Shown one piece after another: positions 34,806-47,790 of a stretch of DNA of 64,000 nucleotides. Made by a program: the position numbers and the translations under genes. Source of the DNA: Humulus lupulus. Lineage: Eukaryota > Streptophyta > Magnoliopsida > Rosales > Cannabaceae. The stretch's first letter is position 1. Each line of letters opens with the position of its first letter. A model generated the notes under the pieces. The model made no database searches, was not told where the DNA came from, and saw nothing but the letters and a program-made list of their open reading frames with translations. The stretch covers positions 100,767,970 through 100,831,969 of the forward strand of contig NC_084798.1 in NCBI RefSeq assembly GCF_963169125.1, read 5' to 3'.

Positions 34806-36158
34806 ATGGTAGAAGGAAATAGAGAAGAAGTCATTAGAAAAATTCTAATTGTACTTCTTGTTGAGGATGATACTAAGACTTATAGAGAAGTCATGCAATC
34901 AAGAGATAGTGTCGTTTGGAAAGAAGCCATCAATGATAAGATGGATTCCATTCTTTCCAACAACACTTGGGAATTGGTAGACCTCCCACAACGGTCTAAA
35001 CAAATTGGGTGTAAGTGGGTATTTAGGAGGAAATATCACATTGATGACACTATCCAAACCTTCAAAGCTAAATTAGTAGCTAAAGGGTTTTGGCAAAAAG
35101 AGGGTATTGATTATTTTGATACCTATGTGCTCGTTGTAAGAAAAACTTCCATAAAGATTTTGTTCGCTTTGGCTTCTATACACAACTTATATGTTCATCA
35201 AATGGATGTCAAAATGACATTCCTTAATGGTGACCTCAATGAGAAGGTCTACATGGAACAACTCGAAGGGTTTGTCCTACCAAATAATGAACATAAAGTG
35301 TGTAGACTTGTAAAATGCTTATATGGATTAGAACAAGCTCCAAAGCAATGGCATGAGAAATTTGATCAAGCCATTCTATCTAATGGATTTAGACATAACA
35401 ATGGAAACAAGTGTTTATATTCAAAAACTTGTAAGGGAAACGTGATCATTGTTTGTCTATATGTGGATGACATGCTTATCTTAAGTGATAGCATGAAAGA
35501 GATAGTAGAAATGAAGAGGTTTATATCATCAACCTTCAAAATGAAAGATCTTGGAGAAGCTGATACTATACTAGGTATCAAAGTGAGTAAAAATAGTGGG
35601 AATTTTTCTTTGGGACAAGCCCACTATGTTGAGAGAGTATCGAACAAATTTAACCATCTTAAGGTTAAAGTAGTCAATACTTCATTCGACCATGGTGTAA
35701 AACTAGAGAAGAATGAGGGAGAAGCGGTGGCTCAATTGAAGTATGCAAGTGCTATAGGGAGCCTTATGTATGATGCCCAGTGTATTAGACCTAATATAAC
35801 ATTTGCGGTAACTAAACTTAGTAGGTTTACAAGTAATCCTAGTGTGGATCATTGGAGGGCAATCGAGAGAGTCCTAGGTTATCTTAAGAAAACCAAGGGA
35901 CTAAGCCTTCACTACTTCAAATTTCCTTCAATCTTAGAAGGGTATAAAGATGCAAGTTGGATATCAAATATTGGGGACAATTTGTCTACCACTGGTTGGG
36001 TATTTACACTTAAAGGGGGCGCAATATCTTGGGGTTCCAAGAAACAAACATGTATATCTCACTCTACTATGGAAGCAGAGTTCATAGTTCTTGCTGCCAC
36101 TGGCAAAGAGGATGAATGGTTGAGAGATCTCTTGCTAGAGATTCCTCTAATCAAATAG
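34806..36158 (+). pseudogene. E0 reverse transcriptase-RNase H, 450-residue open frame
   Basis: The longest open reading frame in the window. Motif A MDVKMTFLNGDL is at residues 133-144 and the catalytic YVDD at residues 219-222 (35460-35471). MKDLGEADTILGIKV, SAIGSLMY and an RNase H with GYKDASW and HSTMEAEF follow. Both catalytic domains look whole, but the frame ends at 36158 before the last RNase H block (HCDKQATLAQAYN, KSRYI, NLASPFTKPL at 36159-36420), and upstream gag and integrase are broken. It is an ordinary copia RT, probably inactive in context. The ATG at 34806 is only the first Met of the open stretch, not a native start. Confidence 0.88.
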
Positions 36159-36423
36159 AATGTATCCACCATATCGATACATTGTGATAAACAAGCAACA
36201 TTGGCTCAAGCATACAATGGAGTGTATAATGGGAAGTCTAGATATATTAGTCTAAGACATTGATATGTAAGAGAATTGATTCAAACAGGAGTCATCTCAA
36301 TATCCTATATGAGAACAATTGAAAACTTGGCGAGTCCTTTTACTAAGCCACTAACAGGAGATTTAGCGGCTGCCTCGTTTCTAGGGATGAGACTTAAACT
36401 CCCTAAAGAGATTCACGATTGAT
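36159..36423 (+). pseudogene. E0 RNase H C-terminus
   Basis: In frame with the preceding 450-residue frame after its stop. HCDKQATLAQAYN, RYISLRH, VRELIQTG, ASPFTKPLTGD and MRLKLPKEIHD are the usual copia ending, with a stop at 36421-36423. Confidence 0.8.
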
Positions 36424-36801
36424 GGTAACCTATTTTATAATACTAGTTACTTAACTAGTATTAGGTTCAATAGGTAATAACAATTCAATCAAGTGAATAT
36501 TAGTAATACTCAAATTAGTCCCATCTGAGATATGAGTACTTGTGAGTTACTAAATTGAGGGTTAAAACTGAATTAGATTTTTTTATAGAACTCGGTCTTG
36601 AGAAGACAAGTATTTTAGGGTAACAAAATATTGTAAGAGTTTTACTTATATAGACCTAGGGGTGGTGTCGCCCCTCATGAGAATTGGGAATCATTCTAAA
36701 GAACGTGCTTGAATGGAAAGTGCACATGGCCATTAACGGTGCAAAGTGAGACATCGAGGTCTCAAGTGAACATAGCAAAGGTGTGTGTGTTATCACCGGT
36801 T
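36424..36801 (+). other. E0 3' untranslated region
   Basis: No coding content. It lies between the end of E0 pol and a copia solo LTR and contains a short (GT)n at 36779-36790. Confidence 0.6.
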
Positions 36802-38827
36802 TGTTACTAAGGAAATTTTTATTTTTAGGATTAATGCCCTAAAATTATGCAAAGACATTTTATTGAATTAAATAAAAAGAGCAATTTTATTATATATTTG
36901 AATATTATAATTATTGTTTGAATTAATTATATGTAAATATCAAGAAAATTCCTTATTTATTCATGAGAATATGATCTTGTATTAGTAAGAGATAATTAAG
37001 ATCATATATGATGAATAAAATAGTCAGTAACATATTAAAGTAGGAAATCTTTAATGAATGGTTACTAGTGCGGTTTACTAAGCATACAAAATGCAAGTGA
37101 TCTAGATTCGGATTACTGATGTGGATAGACATCTTAGTAAAGGTGCTATATATAATAGAGATTATATATTACTAGACCGATAAAAATTAATTATCTTTAT
37201 AAACTTACTGTTTGACATATAGATTTGATTCTTATCATAATAGATGATCATTTGTAAACCAGTCTAAATCCTGAGTATTCATGAACTCCTATTTGTGTTT
37301 ATTGGATCTTTTTATTCACTCGTTAAGGTTTCTTAATATAATGAGGCTAATGACTTTTGTTTTGAAGATTCAATATCATGAATGGCTGGGAACATGAATT
37401 ACAATAATGGAATCCATACTTTCCTAACAGATTGAATATTGGTTCCCTTAAGGGTTAATTATGGAACTGAATAGTTATTGAGCTCAAATCTATAATTTGA
37501 TTATAGATTAATTATTCGCTAGTAAATTAATGGTACTTAAGGATCAAGAGGAAATTAGAAGGGTAAAACGGTAATCTTGACCAGCTCTAATTAACGAACC
37601 AATAAATGGAGGACAAAAGTACATTTTTTTTTATTATATCAATGGACTACAAGAGAAAATATAATTATATAAATACTTTGAGTGCAATTACATATTTATA
37701 GTGGAGTAATCATGGAATTAATAAATAAGATTATTGGATTAAAGAGTTTGATTGATAATCAGGTTTATTGGAGCTTCGTATTATAGGTCCATGGTCCCCA
37801 GATCACATCTGTCCTACACTATTAGAGGTAAGGATGTTAAAAGAAAGATTTGTAGAGAGGACTTAATTGCAAATGAATTAATTTTCCAGGACAATGAAAT
37901 AATTATGTGATAGTTATGGGCAATTGATTAATTATTAATTAATAAATTATTTAACTATATAGTTTTTATTTTGAAAAACTATAGGTTAAAATATATATTA
38001 ATCTTGTTTGGATTAATATATAAAGAGAGATTAATAATTATCTTGTTTAGAATAAGATATTTATTTAAAATTGATATTTTAAGATAAAGTTAATTTTGAA
38101 GTAACTGATATTTATTTTGGGATAAATATATTGTCTTAAATATTAATTAAATAAACAAATGAGAATATTAAGGAAAACTCTAATGTGGCTGACGCCACTC
38201 ATTGTACTACACAATGAGTGGCTCCACACAGGGATATTTCTTATCCCTGAGATTTGAATTTTGAATTTCAAATAATTTGTTTATTTAATTATTCTTTTTT
38301 AAATATGATTTAAATTAGATAATTAAATTGGTTATAACTGGTCAATTTTATTTTAATAAAAATAAAGATTAATTAAATTAGTTAACTATCTTTATAAACC
38401 TAGAACGAAATAATTGTTAGATACAGACTCTCACAGAAACAAAAGCGATAGTTTTTCCTAAACCTGAAAAACTATTTAATTCATCTTCTCTCTATCAAAC
38501 ATCTCTAGATCTCATGTGTTGAGTACATCTAGAGAGTCATAAATCAAGCTTTTGAATCCTACGTGCCCACACACGTCCTTTTGTGTTTGAGGATTGGTCT
38601 GGAAGATCAAGGTGTGAGTCTTCAGAACTTGGATAGGAAGATTGTTGAGTTTATACAAAAAGATTCGAGAACACTTGATAGGCTACAAGAGATAATCTCT
38701 AATCTGATTGTATGTGATTTGATATGTGTGTGTGTGTGTGTGTGTATGATCTTGGCTGGTATTAATAATTATTAAAAAGGGCCCATTCCCCGCTGCGTAT
38801 CTCTTATTTACTCTTTTAATACCAACA
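36802..38827 (+). mobile_element. Solo copia LTR in E0 3' region
   Basis: TGTTACTAAGG...AATACCAACA. The termini form an imperfect inverted pair of the copia type, and no coding region lies inside. It is AT-rich, with a (TG)n run at 38726-38745. E0 sequence appears to resume at about 38828. Flanks CGGTT (36797-36801) and GTTTC (38828-38832) do not match as a clean TSD, so the exact ends may be off by a few bases. Confidence 0.7.
38726..38745. repeat. (TG)n microsatellite
   Basis: About ten TG units inside the solo copia LTR. Confidence 0.85.
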
Positions 38828-39059
38828 GTTTCAATGCCTAGTGCAACCAAATTTTCAAGAAACTTTTTGATAAGTACACCTATGGTAAAGTTCAAGTTGA
38901 AAAACACTTTCATTTATGCACTAATGCAATGGCTTCTATAGAGAGAAATTATTTATTCAAGTGGGGGAATATTTTATTTTAAATATAATGTTTGATTGAT
39001 TAAATAAATGTTACAAGTTATTTGTCACTATGGAGAAAATATTTAATCGAGTGGGGGAA
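38828..39059 (+). other. E0 3' region with duplicated polypurine tract
   Basis: Noncoding. Two copies of a GAGTGGGGGAA-type purine tract (38959-38969 and 39049-39059), about 90 bases apart inside a diverged tandem duplication (38940-39031 and 39032-39123). The second directly precedes the LTR start. Confidence 0.7.
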
Positions 39060-39643
39060 TGTTATATTATTTTTAAATAATAATATAATGTTGATTAAAT
39101 ATATGTGTGACAAATAAATTAGAGTGTGATAAGTCCATTTGTCAAATCTTGTAACATATATTTGGGTGTACAAAGTCTGGTTACAATTCTGTAAATCCCA
39201 AATAATCAACATTCTTAAGTGTGAAAATTGGAGTTACACACTTTGAATTTGATTTTCATAAAGCTATAATATTTTATAGCTTTTAAGATGTGATTTTGAC
39301 TATCATAAAGAGTATGGAAGTTACAAAATCATATATAATTGAATTGGACGTTTTTTTTTTTTTTTGCAATTTTGGGTGCCAAAAGGAATGAAACAGAGGG
39401 ACCTACATTGTGTCGCTCATTGTGAGGCGATGCACCATAGGTCCTAATATTCGAAATCGCACGCCATGCGAAACATCGCCTGGTGGTAGGTGACACATCG
39501 CCTGGTATGTAACAACTCAAATTGTGAGTTGTTTAAAACCTTTCCAAATGGCTCAAACAACTCATATAACTCTCAAATGTTCCATTTAACACCATGAACA
39601 TCCAATTGATGTTCTATAATAGCCAAAGAGTTGGTGGAGTTTT
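39060..39643 (+). repeat. E0 3' LTR, first 584 bp
   Basis: Begins TGTTATATTATT after a polypurine tract, the usual plus-strand priming site. It is cut at 39643 by LTR D, and the rest must lie right of the window. A GC-rich segment at about 39410-39515 repeats CATCGCCTGGT and its complement GGCGATG. Confidence 0.65.
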
Positions 39644-41362
39644 TGTAATGTCCCAAATTACCTAATAAGGCTTAGGGCCTTGATTAGGGGGTCAGGATGG
39701 CAAATTATGGAAATTATGTGATATATGTGTGGGACCACATCATTATGTGGATATACTTGGGTTAATTGGCACGAGACAATCCTAGGGAGCAAGCTAGTGG
39801 GAAAGTCACAACGGGACCCATATTTGACTCGGTGTAAGTCAAGGGATATTTTGGGTATTTAATACATTACCGGGTTATTGCGTAATGGGAATGGTTATTT
39901 GATGACATATTGGGAGTTAGTGAGATCAAGAAGGAATTCTGGGAATTTTAACTATTTTACGCTCGGGGCATTTTTGGGACCCCGAGCATTAGGATTTGTT
40001 TGAGGTTACTTAAGCTCGAAGTAACCTGTCAGAAACATAAAAAGAACGTTCAGTACGTTCTCTCTCTCCCGTTATCCCTTTTTGACGTTCGTTAGCATTT
40101 TCGAAGGAAACTCGAGTTTTAAGACGATTCTAGGAAAGATTAGAAGCTTATTAGCCGGGGGATTTAGCAAGAAATGACATAATCAGAGGTAATTTAAGCT
40201 TTGAATTTCCAAGTTTCTATTTCCTAAAGTTTCTTAAATTTTGAATTTGGATTTTACATTTTGATGAGTTTTTGAGTTGATTGGGACTTGGGTTTTGATG
40301 GTTTTGGGCCATGGAGTTGATTGGGAACTTTGTTTTTGGGATTGGGATATGTTTGGATAGGTTTTTGGAAGGATTTTCAATGACGAAAATGGAGGCTTTA
40401 GGCTGGGTTTGAGGTCGGGCCGCGGCCCAGGCTTGATGAAGGTGGAGAAGCTGGTCGCTAGGCATTAAGGGTCGTGACACCTTGTAGGTGCGCCGCGGTG
40501 CGAGGGACAGACAGAGATGAGGCAAAGCCTCTGTCTTAGGCGGGTCGTGGCTCAGGGGTTTCAGGCCGCGACGCTTAAGGGAAATTTTGGCCGAAATGGG
40601 TTTTTAGTGATGGGAACTTAAACCTTAGGGCTCGAGATCAATTCTACTACCTGGTTTGGTAGGATTTAATGTCCCAGAAGCTAGGATTCAGTCTGGAAGC
40701 CTGTGTTTACTCGTTATTGACGGATTTTATATTATGGTTGTGACTAGGTTATCGTTAGAGGCTCGGAACTAGGATCGTGCTTGAGGGTCATTTATTGGTA
40801 ACCTGTGCTTGGACCAAAGTTAAGAAAACTGCACCTAGTATGTGATACATGTGATTATGGCATGACCTAAATGTTGAATATAGAATTGATCAGAGCCTGA
40901 GTCTCTGTAAATGTGCATGATTATTATTATACTTGTGATTCTGAATTGTTGAACAAGAACGTGGATAGGGCATGAACGCCTAAGTATGGGCATGATGATG
41001 ATTATGCTTATGATTGTTGATTAAGCATGTTGAATGCTTTATATCTGGATATTTGACATATGTTATATGCCTTTTTGCATTATCTTATTGAGAAAGGCTT
41101 GACTTATTAGTCAAGGGCGGAAATAGCGTGTTGGGCACTGGTCGTTATGGTTATGCTTAACTAGGAGCACATCATACGCTTGACCGGCCAATTGGTCGGG
41201 GAAAACTCAATGCTAGGTACGCTGGATCAGCTCCAAAGCTAGTTAAACAGAGGATAGGGAAATGAGGCCCAGGGTGACTTATAACTCCTATATCCTAGCA
41301 TTGACTTATTAGTCAAGGACGGCATTAGCACGTGGGGAGATGGTCAGAGTCAGGTACGCTTA
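39644..41362 (+). repeat. D: Tekay-type gypsy LTR, interrupted at its 3' side
   Basis: Starts TGTAATGTCCCAAATTACC and holds LTR modules shared with G and H: palindrome CCACATCATTATGTGG (39735-39750), AAAGTCACAACGGGACC, and the AAGAAAACTGCACC element. It breaks off at 41362 where element E inserts (flank GCTTA, 41358-41362). Preceding bases GTTTT (39639-39643) would be one TSD copy. Whether it is solo or part of an element cannot be seen. Confidence 0.8.
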
Positions 41363-43673
41363 TGTAACGCCTTGGATAACCAAGACTGTTACACTGTGTT
41401 TTACAATAGTGCAAGACTTGCTAATCAAGCCATTTGAACAGTAATGTGATCCTAAGGTCAATTACCAGGTTAGGTTCAAAATATTTTGAACATAAACGGT
41501 TAATTTTCATTAAAATAGATGTTTGGTACATGGGATCCCAAAAATAGGGTTTAAGAGACAAATTTACTATTCTCAAAAGTTATATACAACCAGTGGCCAC
41601 TCTAATGGAAAAATACATATTTTAGGCTCTGTCCCTGTACTTTCCCTCGGTCGTGGCGGACGAGCAACTGACGATGTACACCTCGCCCCCAGAGCTCTCC
41701 AACTCATGGTTGGTCCAGCTTACCCTTGCCTTTACCTACACCACATAGCACCCGTGAGCCAAGGCCAAGCAAGAAAACCATAACAACAAATACATAATCA
41801 GTAATAGCATCCAATCAATCATAAGATAGTCATTCAAAATCTCAACAAATCATAAGCATCAAAATGACAATAGAAAACATGTACATTCAGAAATATATCT
41901 CAACAGATATACAAGTGCTCAAGGTCAGCGCCCTTAGGCCGAGCGCTCTGTTTACTCAACTGACTCCGGCTCGCTTAGGCCGAGTCCTTTGTTTTTCTAG
42001 TTGACCCTGGCTCACAGTGGTTGAGCCGTGTCTTGTGCGCAAATCATCAGCCCCGACTCTCTTAGGTCGTTCATTTCATGTTTCGCATAATAGTATCACA
42101 GTTACACAACACATATACTCAGACATAGGGAATCTCAGTCCTAACACAGCCACATAAGGGTGCAATTTTCTTACCTTAAATTTCAAGCGGAGGATACAGA
42201 ATGGTCCCGAGCACAATCCTCAATCCTGAGCCTTGGCAATAAACCTAGTCACAGTGGCCAATGGGTAATCATCAATTTCTAATCCAAATAAATACTTAGG
42301 AGACAAATACTAGCCTTCGGGACCTCGATTTCTACTAAACCGGGTAGTAGAAATCATCCCAAGCGTCTAGGTTCGAACCCCCGAGCCTTACCAATCCTAG
42401 AAACCATCCTAAGGTAAAATCCCCTAGGGGAGTCGCAACCTGGTCCTAAGGGTCGCGGCACACCCCCAAGTTAGAGACTCAATCTTCAAGCACTAGGGGG
42501 AGGCGGGCCGTGACTTGCCCCCAGGGCCGCGACGCACCTTCAAGACAGAGAACCACCCAGGGACATCTGGGCATGCGGGTCACGGCGCGCCCCCACGTAC
42601 CCAGAATTTCTGGGTTCGCTCCACCTCTTTCCAGCTGAAAACATCAAAGCTCAACCCAATAATCCTTCCCACTTCCAACCAAATTGCAAGAGCAAGTTCA
42701 GGACTTCTAACCATAAATTTTAAGCATATTATAACACAGAATACCAAAACTACCAACAATTCACCCCTAGAAACCTCAACCAAATAGTCCTACAAACCTA
42801 AATTCTTAACTGAAACTAAACAAAATCCTTACCTCAAATAGTTGCTAAACCCTCAGCTACAACCTTCAATCTTTGAGCTTAAGTCCCAGCCCTTTTTCTT
42901 CAGCAGCTCAAGCCTTTCTCCTTCAATTTCCTTCCAAAATTCCTAGTTTAGGGCCTAAGTTCTTTTGTTCTCTTTCTTCCTTAGCTTCAAAGTATAAAGA
43001 GAGAGAGAGTGTGTGTTTGTGTGTGTGAGATCGTGAGGGAGAGGGAAAGGGAGAAAGTGACAAACTTCCCTTAAGGTTCCTAACCCTTCTTTACACATCT
43101 GAGTGTATCTTAAGCCCAAAGACCTTTTTGCCCTTTATGTTTATTAACCCTCCAATAGTTCCTAACGGTAGAATGGTCATTTTCCCCCGGTTCCTGGTAA
43201 TTCCTCAAGTGTTCCTACTGTCATCCAATTAACCCCGTCATGTCCAATCAATTACCAAATACTTATTCCATATCTAACAATTCCCAAAATATTCTCTAAA
43301 TTCCCAAAAATACCCATAGGCTCCCCCTGAGTCAGGTATTAAACCCTGTTGTGACTATTTTGCTAATCCGCTCACTAGGATTGTCTCGAGCCATATGCTG
43401 CAAATATATCCACATAATAATGTGGTCTCAATCATAAATCACATTTATGCCCTCAATAGGCCAAAATTACAAATATTCCCTTATAAGCTATAAAGGGACC
43501 ACATGCATATCCAATATTCATAAACATGCATATCACATATTCATATAATCATATTATTCATGCATGCCACATAGTCACGCATTTAACCATTTAAACATTC
43601 ATATATGCCAATTATGCCCTCCTGACAAGCTAATCAAGGCCCTAAGCCTTATTAGTGATTTCGGGTCATTACA
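41363..43673 (-). repeat. E 3' LTR
   Basis: 2,311 bases. Read on the minus strand it starts TGTAATGACCCGAAATC and ends CCAAGGCGTTACA, preceded by a purine tract (GTAGGAGAGGATAGT, 43674-43688). Contains the shared palindrome at 43410-43425 and the GTGCTATGTGGTGTAGGTAAAG-type module at about 41721-41770. Confidence 0.88.
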
Positions 43674-43688
43674 ACTATCCTCTCCTAC

Positions 43689-44310
43689 TTATAATTTCAT
43701 CCTCAAAATTTACCTGAATAACTCGGGATACTGATCCTGCATCGCTGACTCAAGCACCCAAGTCGCTTCCTCGACCATGTTGTTCCTCCATAATACTCTG
43801 ATTAGAGGAATTGTCTTGTTCCACAAAACCTTATCTTTCCTGTCTAGGACCTGAACCGGTCGCTCCTCATATGACAAATCTGTCTGCAATTCCAAATCCT
43901 CGTACCTCTACACGTGAGTCGTATCTGAGACATACTTCCAAAGCATAGAAATGTGAAATACGTCACGAACCCTTGATAATGATGGTGGCAGTGCCAATAT
44001 GTAGGCCACCTACCCGATCCTCTCCAGGATCTCAAATGGTCCTATGAATCTAGGGCTCACCTTGCCCTTTTTCCCAAACCTTCTCACCCCTCGCAGTGGT
44101 GAGACTCGCAAAAATACGTGGTCCCCTACCTGGAACTCCATGTCCCTACGCTTAGGATCAACATATCTTTTATGTCTGCTCTGCGAAGTGAGCATTCAAG
44201 CTCGGATCTTCTCGATAGCCTCATTAGTTCTCTGGACCTTCTCTGGTCCCAAATACTTCCTCTCACCCATCTCATCCCAATGAATGGGTGATCTACATCT
44301 CCTTCCATAC
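43689..44310 (-). pseudogene. E integrase C-terminus and chromodomain
   Basis: The frame at 43710-43895 has DLSYEERPVQVLDRKDKVL and IPLIRVLWRNN followed by VEEATW, a chromodomain of the plant chromovirus type that in relatives targets histone marks. Upstream on the strand, QVGDHVFLRVSP and RFIGPFEILERIG (44010-44195) are the integrase C-terminal module and SPIHWDEMGER (about 44268-44300) its linker. Stops at about 44007 and 43905 break it. Confidence 0.87.
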
Positions 44311-44990
44311 AACATCTTGTATGGAGCTACTCCAATCGTTGATTGATACCTATTGTTATATGAAAACTCAATCAATGGGAGATACTTACTCCAAGACCCC
44401 TAAAAGTCTATCACACACGCCCTAAGCATGTCTTCCAATACTTGAATCGTCCTCTCAGACTGTCCATCAGTCTGAGGATGAAAGGTCGTACTGAACTTCA
44501 GTTGAGTCCCCATAGCTTTCTACAAACTACCCCAAAACTTGAAGGTAAATATAGGATCCCAGTTTGACACTATAGACTTGGGAACCCCATGGAGACATAC
44601 AATCTCTCTTACGTACAGTTCTGCGTATTGATCAACTATATAGGTCGTCTTCACTGGTAGAAAGTGAGCTGGCTTGATGTATCTATCTGCTATCACCCAC
44701 ATCGAGTCATGTAGCCCCACTATCCTGGGTAAACCTCCCACAAAATCCATAGTAATGTCTTCCCATTTTCACTCGGGAATACCCAAAGGTTGTAGCAACC
44801 CCGCTGGTTGCTGATGCTCAGCCTTCACCTGCTGATAGGTTAAACACTTGGCTACGTACTCCACTACATCTTTCTTCATTCCAGGCCACCAATATAACGT
44901 TCGTAGACCCTGATACATCTTCGTGGTGCCTGGATGGAGTGAGTACGGCATAGTATGGGATTCATCTAATATCTCTCGTCTAATACCCAT
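44311..44990 (-). pseudogene. E integrase core and HHCC domain
   Basis: The zinc domain (44769-44990) has SLHPGTTKMYQGL and KCLTYQQVKAEHQ, where the second Cys of the C-x2-C pair is Tyr. The core has WVIADRYIKPAHFLPV (first Asp) and SIVSNWDPIFTF, where the second catalytic Asp (normally SDRD) is Asn. Glu is kept in [13 protein letters not shown] near 44430-44470. Stops and a frameshift near 44510. Confidence 0.85.
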
Positions 44991-45806
44991 ATCTGTCGGG
45001 ACACAAATCCGACCCTTATACCGTAGTAACCCTGTCTCTGAAATAGAATAATCCTAAGCTACTCCAGCTAAGACATTCCCTCTAACCTCCTACAATGATG
45101 AATCAACTATCTGACCCTCTCTTACCCTCTCCAGAAGGGTCGACTGTAAAGTGATATTGGCCAACCCGCCCATAACTAGCTTTATCCTTGCTCTGGACAT
45201 CTCTTCTGCCAACTCTCTCAATATCTGTGCAGAGCTAAACAACTATCCCGAGCCTCTCCAGCTTAACGCATCTGCCACTACGTTGGCTTTCCCTGGGTGG
45301 TAAAGGATGTCACAATCAGTCCTTCACCAACTCCATCCAATGCCTCTGCCTCATATTCAAATCATTTTGGGTGAAGAAATACTTCAAACTTTTATGATCG
45401 GTGTATATCTCGCACTTCTCCCCATACAAGTAATGTCGCCAAACTTTTAGTGCGAACACCACTGCTGCCAATTCTAGATCATGGGTAGGGTACCGCTGCT
45501 CATACTCCTTCAACTGTCGTGATGCATAAGCAATAACCTTCTCATTCTGCATCAACACACATCCCAATCCCAACCTCGATGCATCACAGTATACTACAAA
45601 GTTCCCTCCCTCCGAAGGAAGACTCAACACTGGAGCAGTAATCAGTCATCGCTTCAATTCCTGGAAGTTATCCTCACACTTGTCTGACCAAACGAACTTC
45701 AAATTCTTCCTTGTCAATTCTCTCATCAGTGCAGAAATCTTCGAGAACCCTTCCACAAACCGTCTGTAATAACCCACTAATCCAAGGAAGCTCCTAACCT
45801 CTGAGG
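44991..45806 (-). pseudogene. E RNase H and RT connection
   Basis: RNase H at 45316-45630 has [28 protein letters not shown] and [12 protein letters not shown], so its Asp, Glu and Asp are kept. The stretch 44991-45315 holds a broken linker. The RT thumb/connection (SEVRSFLGLVGYYRRFVEGF) is at 45700-45806 and is cut by element F. Confidence 0.87.
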
Positions 45807-47790
45807 CGTTCTGTAATGCCCCAAAATCCATAATAAGGTTTAGGACCTTGATTAGGAGGTCGGGATGGCCATAATTAATTTATTATGTTATGAAATAATT
45901 ATATGCATGTTTATGTGAATTATATTATAATATGATGATAAATGCATGCATATGGTCCATTTTTAATTATAAGGGCATTTTGGTAATTTGGCTTGTTGAG
46001 GGCGTAATTGTGTATTTTCATGCATGTTGGTGAATTATGAATAATACCATATTATATGTTGATTTGTTTGAGCCATTCGGCATGAGACGTTCTTTGAATG
46101 CAAGTTATCAGTCTGGTCATAACGGGGTTAGTTTCGAGGCTCGGGGTAAGTCTCGGGGTAATTTGGTGATTAGAACATTGTCAGGAATTAAAGGGTAATG
46201 GGATATGATTTATTATCATTTGAGACTATTGGAAATGATGTGAATTGGAGGGTGTTAATTATGATTAACGAGATAGGCGAGAAAGGACGGTTTCGCCCTT
46301 GGTAGCCTTAAGAGGACTTTAAATGACCTAAGGGTATTTTAGTCTTTTCACCTAAGGATATATATGAACTAAGAAGACTGTAGAACTTAACCAAAACAGA
46401 GCATAGATCCTTCTTCTCCCGTTCATCATTTTCTCTCCTTTTTTCCTTGGATTTTTGAGCTCCATTTGAGGAACCAAGCTAGGGAACCAAGCCTTGAGGG
46501 TTTTGGGTTATGTTCCACCAATGAAGAGGGTGTAATTATGAGATTGAGGTGAGTTTCTAGCCATTAAAACTCTTGTTCTTGCTCTGTTTTTCTTATTGAG
46601 TTTCAACTGGATTTTTGAGTTGGATAATGGGAATTGATGGGAGTATTTGGCTAGAGTTACTTGGGTTATGATGCCTAGGACATGTGTAGATGATTTTTGG
46701 GTTCATTTGGGAGTCTAAATGAGGTTTGGAAGCTGGTTTTTCAGGTTGGAAACGGTGGTGTCGAAGGATGGGAAAACTAGTGTTGAAAACCCTGGTTGTA
46801 GCGCTACAGTGCCAATCACTGGGCACTACAGCGCTAGCCAGGGCATTCTGCTCTGCCAAGGGCACTAGGGCACTAGATAGATAGCGCTACAACGCTACCC
46901 TTCTTTTCTAGATTCTTGTTTTAGGTACTTTTGAGGGTTTTTGGCTCGGGGTTTCAATTCCTAAGGCTCAGGATCGAATCTACTCACTGTTTTGGTGCAA
47001 TTCGGGGTTCCAGAAGTGAGGTTTAGGTCAAGAACCTTTCATTTCTCATTTTCATTAATTGGAAGTTATATTTGGTTATGACTAGGTGACCGCTAAGGGA
47101 TTAAAGCATTGATCGTTCTCAAGGGTTGTTCAATTGTTATTTCTCGCTCGAACCAAAGGTAAGAAAACTGCACCCAGTATGTGATGCATGTGATGCATGA
47201 GAAACATGTGATTAGGGCATGCCATGAATGTTGAATATGAGATTGTTCAGAGCTTGAGTCTTTGCATTTGTGCATGATCATAATTATGCTAGCGACTATT
47301 AAGTAAGCATGATGAATGCCCTACATTTGGATATTTGACATATGATATATGCCTGGTTGCATTGCTTACTTGTGTATGGCACTGACCCAATGGTGTCGGT
47401 CTTAACTGTGAATTTGTGACTCACTAGTCAAGTTCGGCAGTAGTACTGAGCACTAGTCATATGGTATTGCCTTAAGAGTCAAGAACGGTCTTAGCGTGTT
47501 TAACGTAAGCTGAAAAGATTAGATCTATTCGACATCAGCATTGAATGACTCATCATGAGCATTAATGTCGGACGGATCTCAAGTTCAATGAAAACTAAAA
47601 GCGCTTGTCTAGCCTACGGCTAATCACTTAGAGCCAGGGTCAGAAGGCCCAGTTGACTGCATCGTCGCATGGCTATGGGCGCTAAGCCCACGTAGTGCTC
47701 ACTCATCAGTCACTCATTTGGTTTAAGTTAGTGACTTGCTCATCAGCACTCATCTGAGAGTGCGGAACCCATGTTAGTGACTTACTTCTT

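Larger units (their letters stand above)
1..39643 (+). mobile_element. E0: oldest Ty1/copia element, interrupted by later insertions
   Basis: This is the host element of the left 40 kb. Gag and the first part of protease lie at 1-878, integrase-RT-RNase H at about 33551-36420, and the 3' noncoding region and 3' LTR from 36421 on. The link between the halves is seen in the protein: the protease-like frame ending near 878 resumes at about 33551 with the residues expected further along the same copia protease/pre-integrase region, about 30 codons being lost at the junction. The 5' LTR lies left of the window, and the 3' LTR is itself interrupted at 39644, so the true end is not in view. Later insertions into it are E1, a copia solo LTR and LTR D. 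Confidence 0.85.

Noticed and set aside
38563..38775. Possible small gene ending in a CVCVC-type tail
   Set aside because: The tail is a translated (TG)n run and the frame is inside a copia solo LTR.
36802..38827. Clean five-base TSD for the copia solo LTR
   Set aside because: CGGTT and GTTTC do not match. CGGTT/CAGTT would fit only if the LTR ended two bases earlier, against the normal ...ACCAACA terminus, so I left the boundary approximate.
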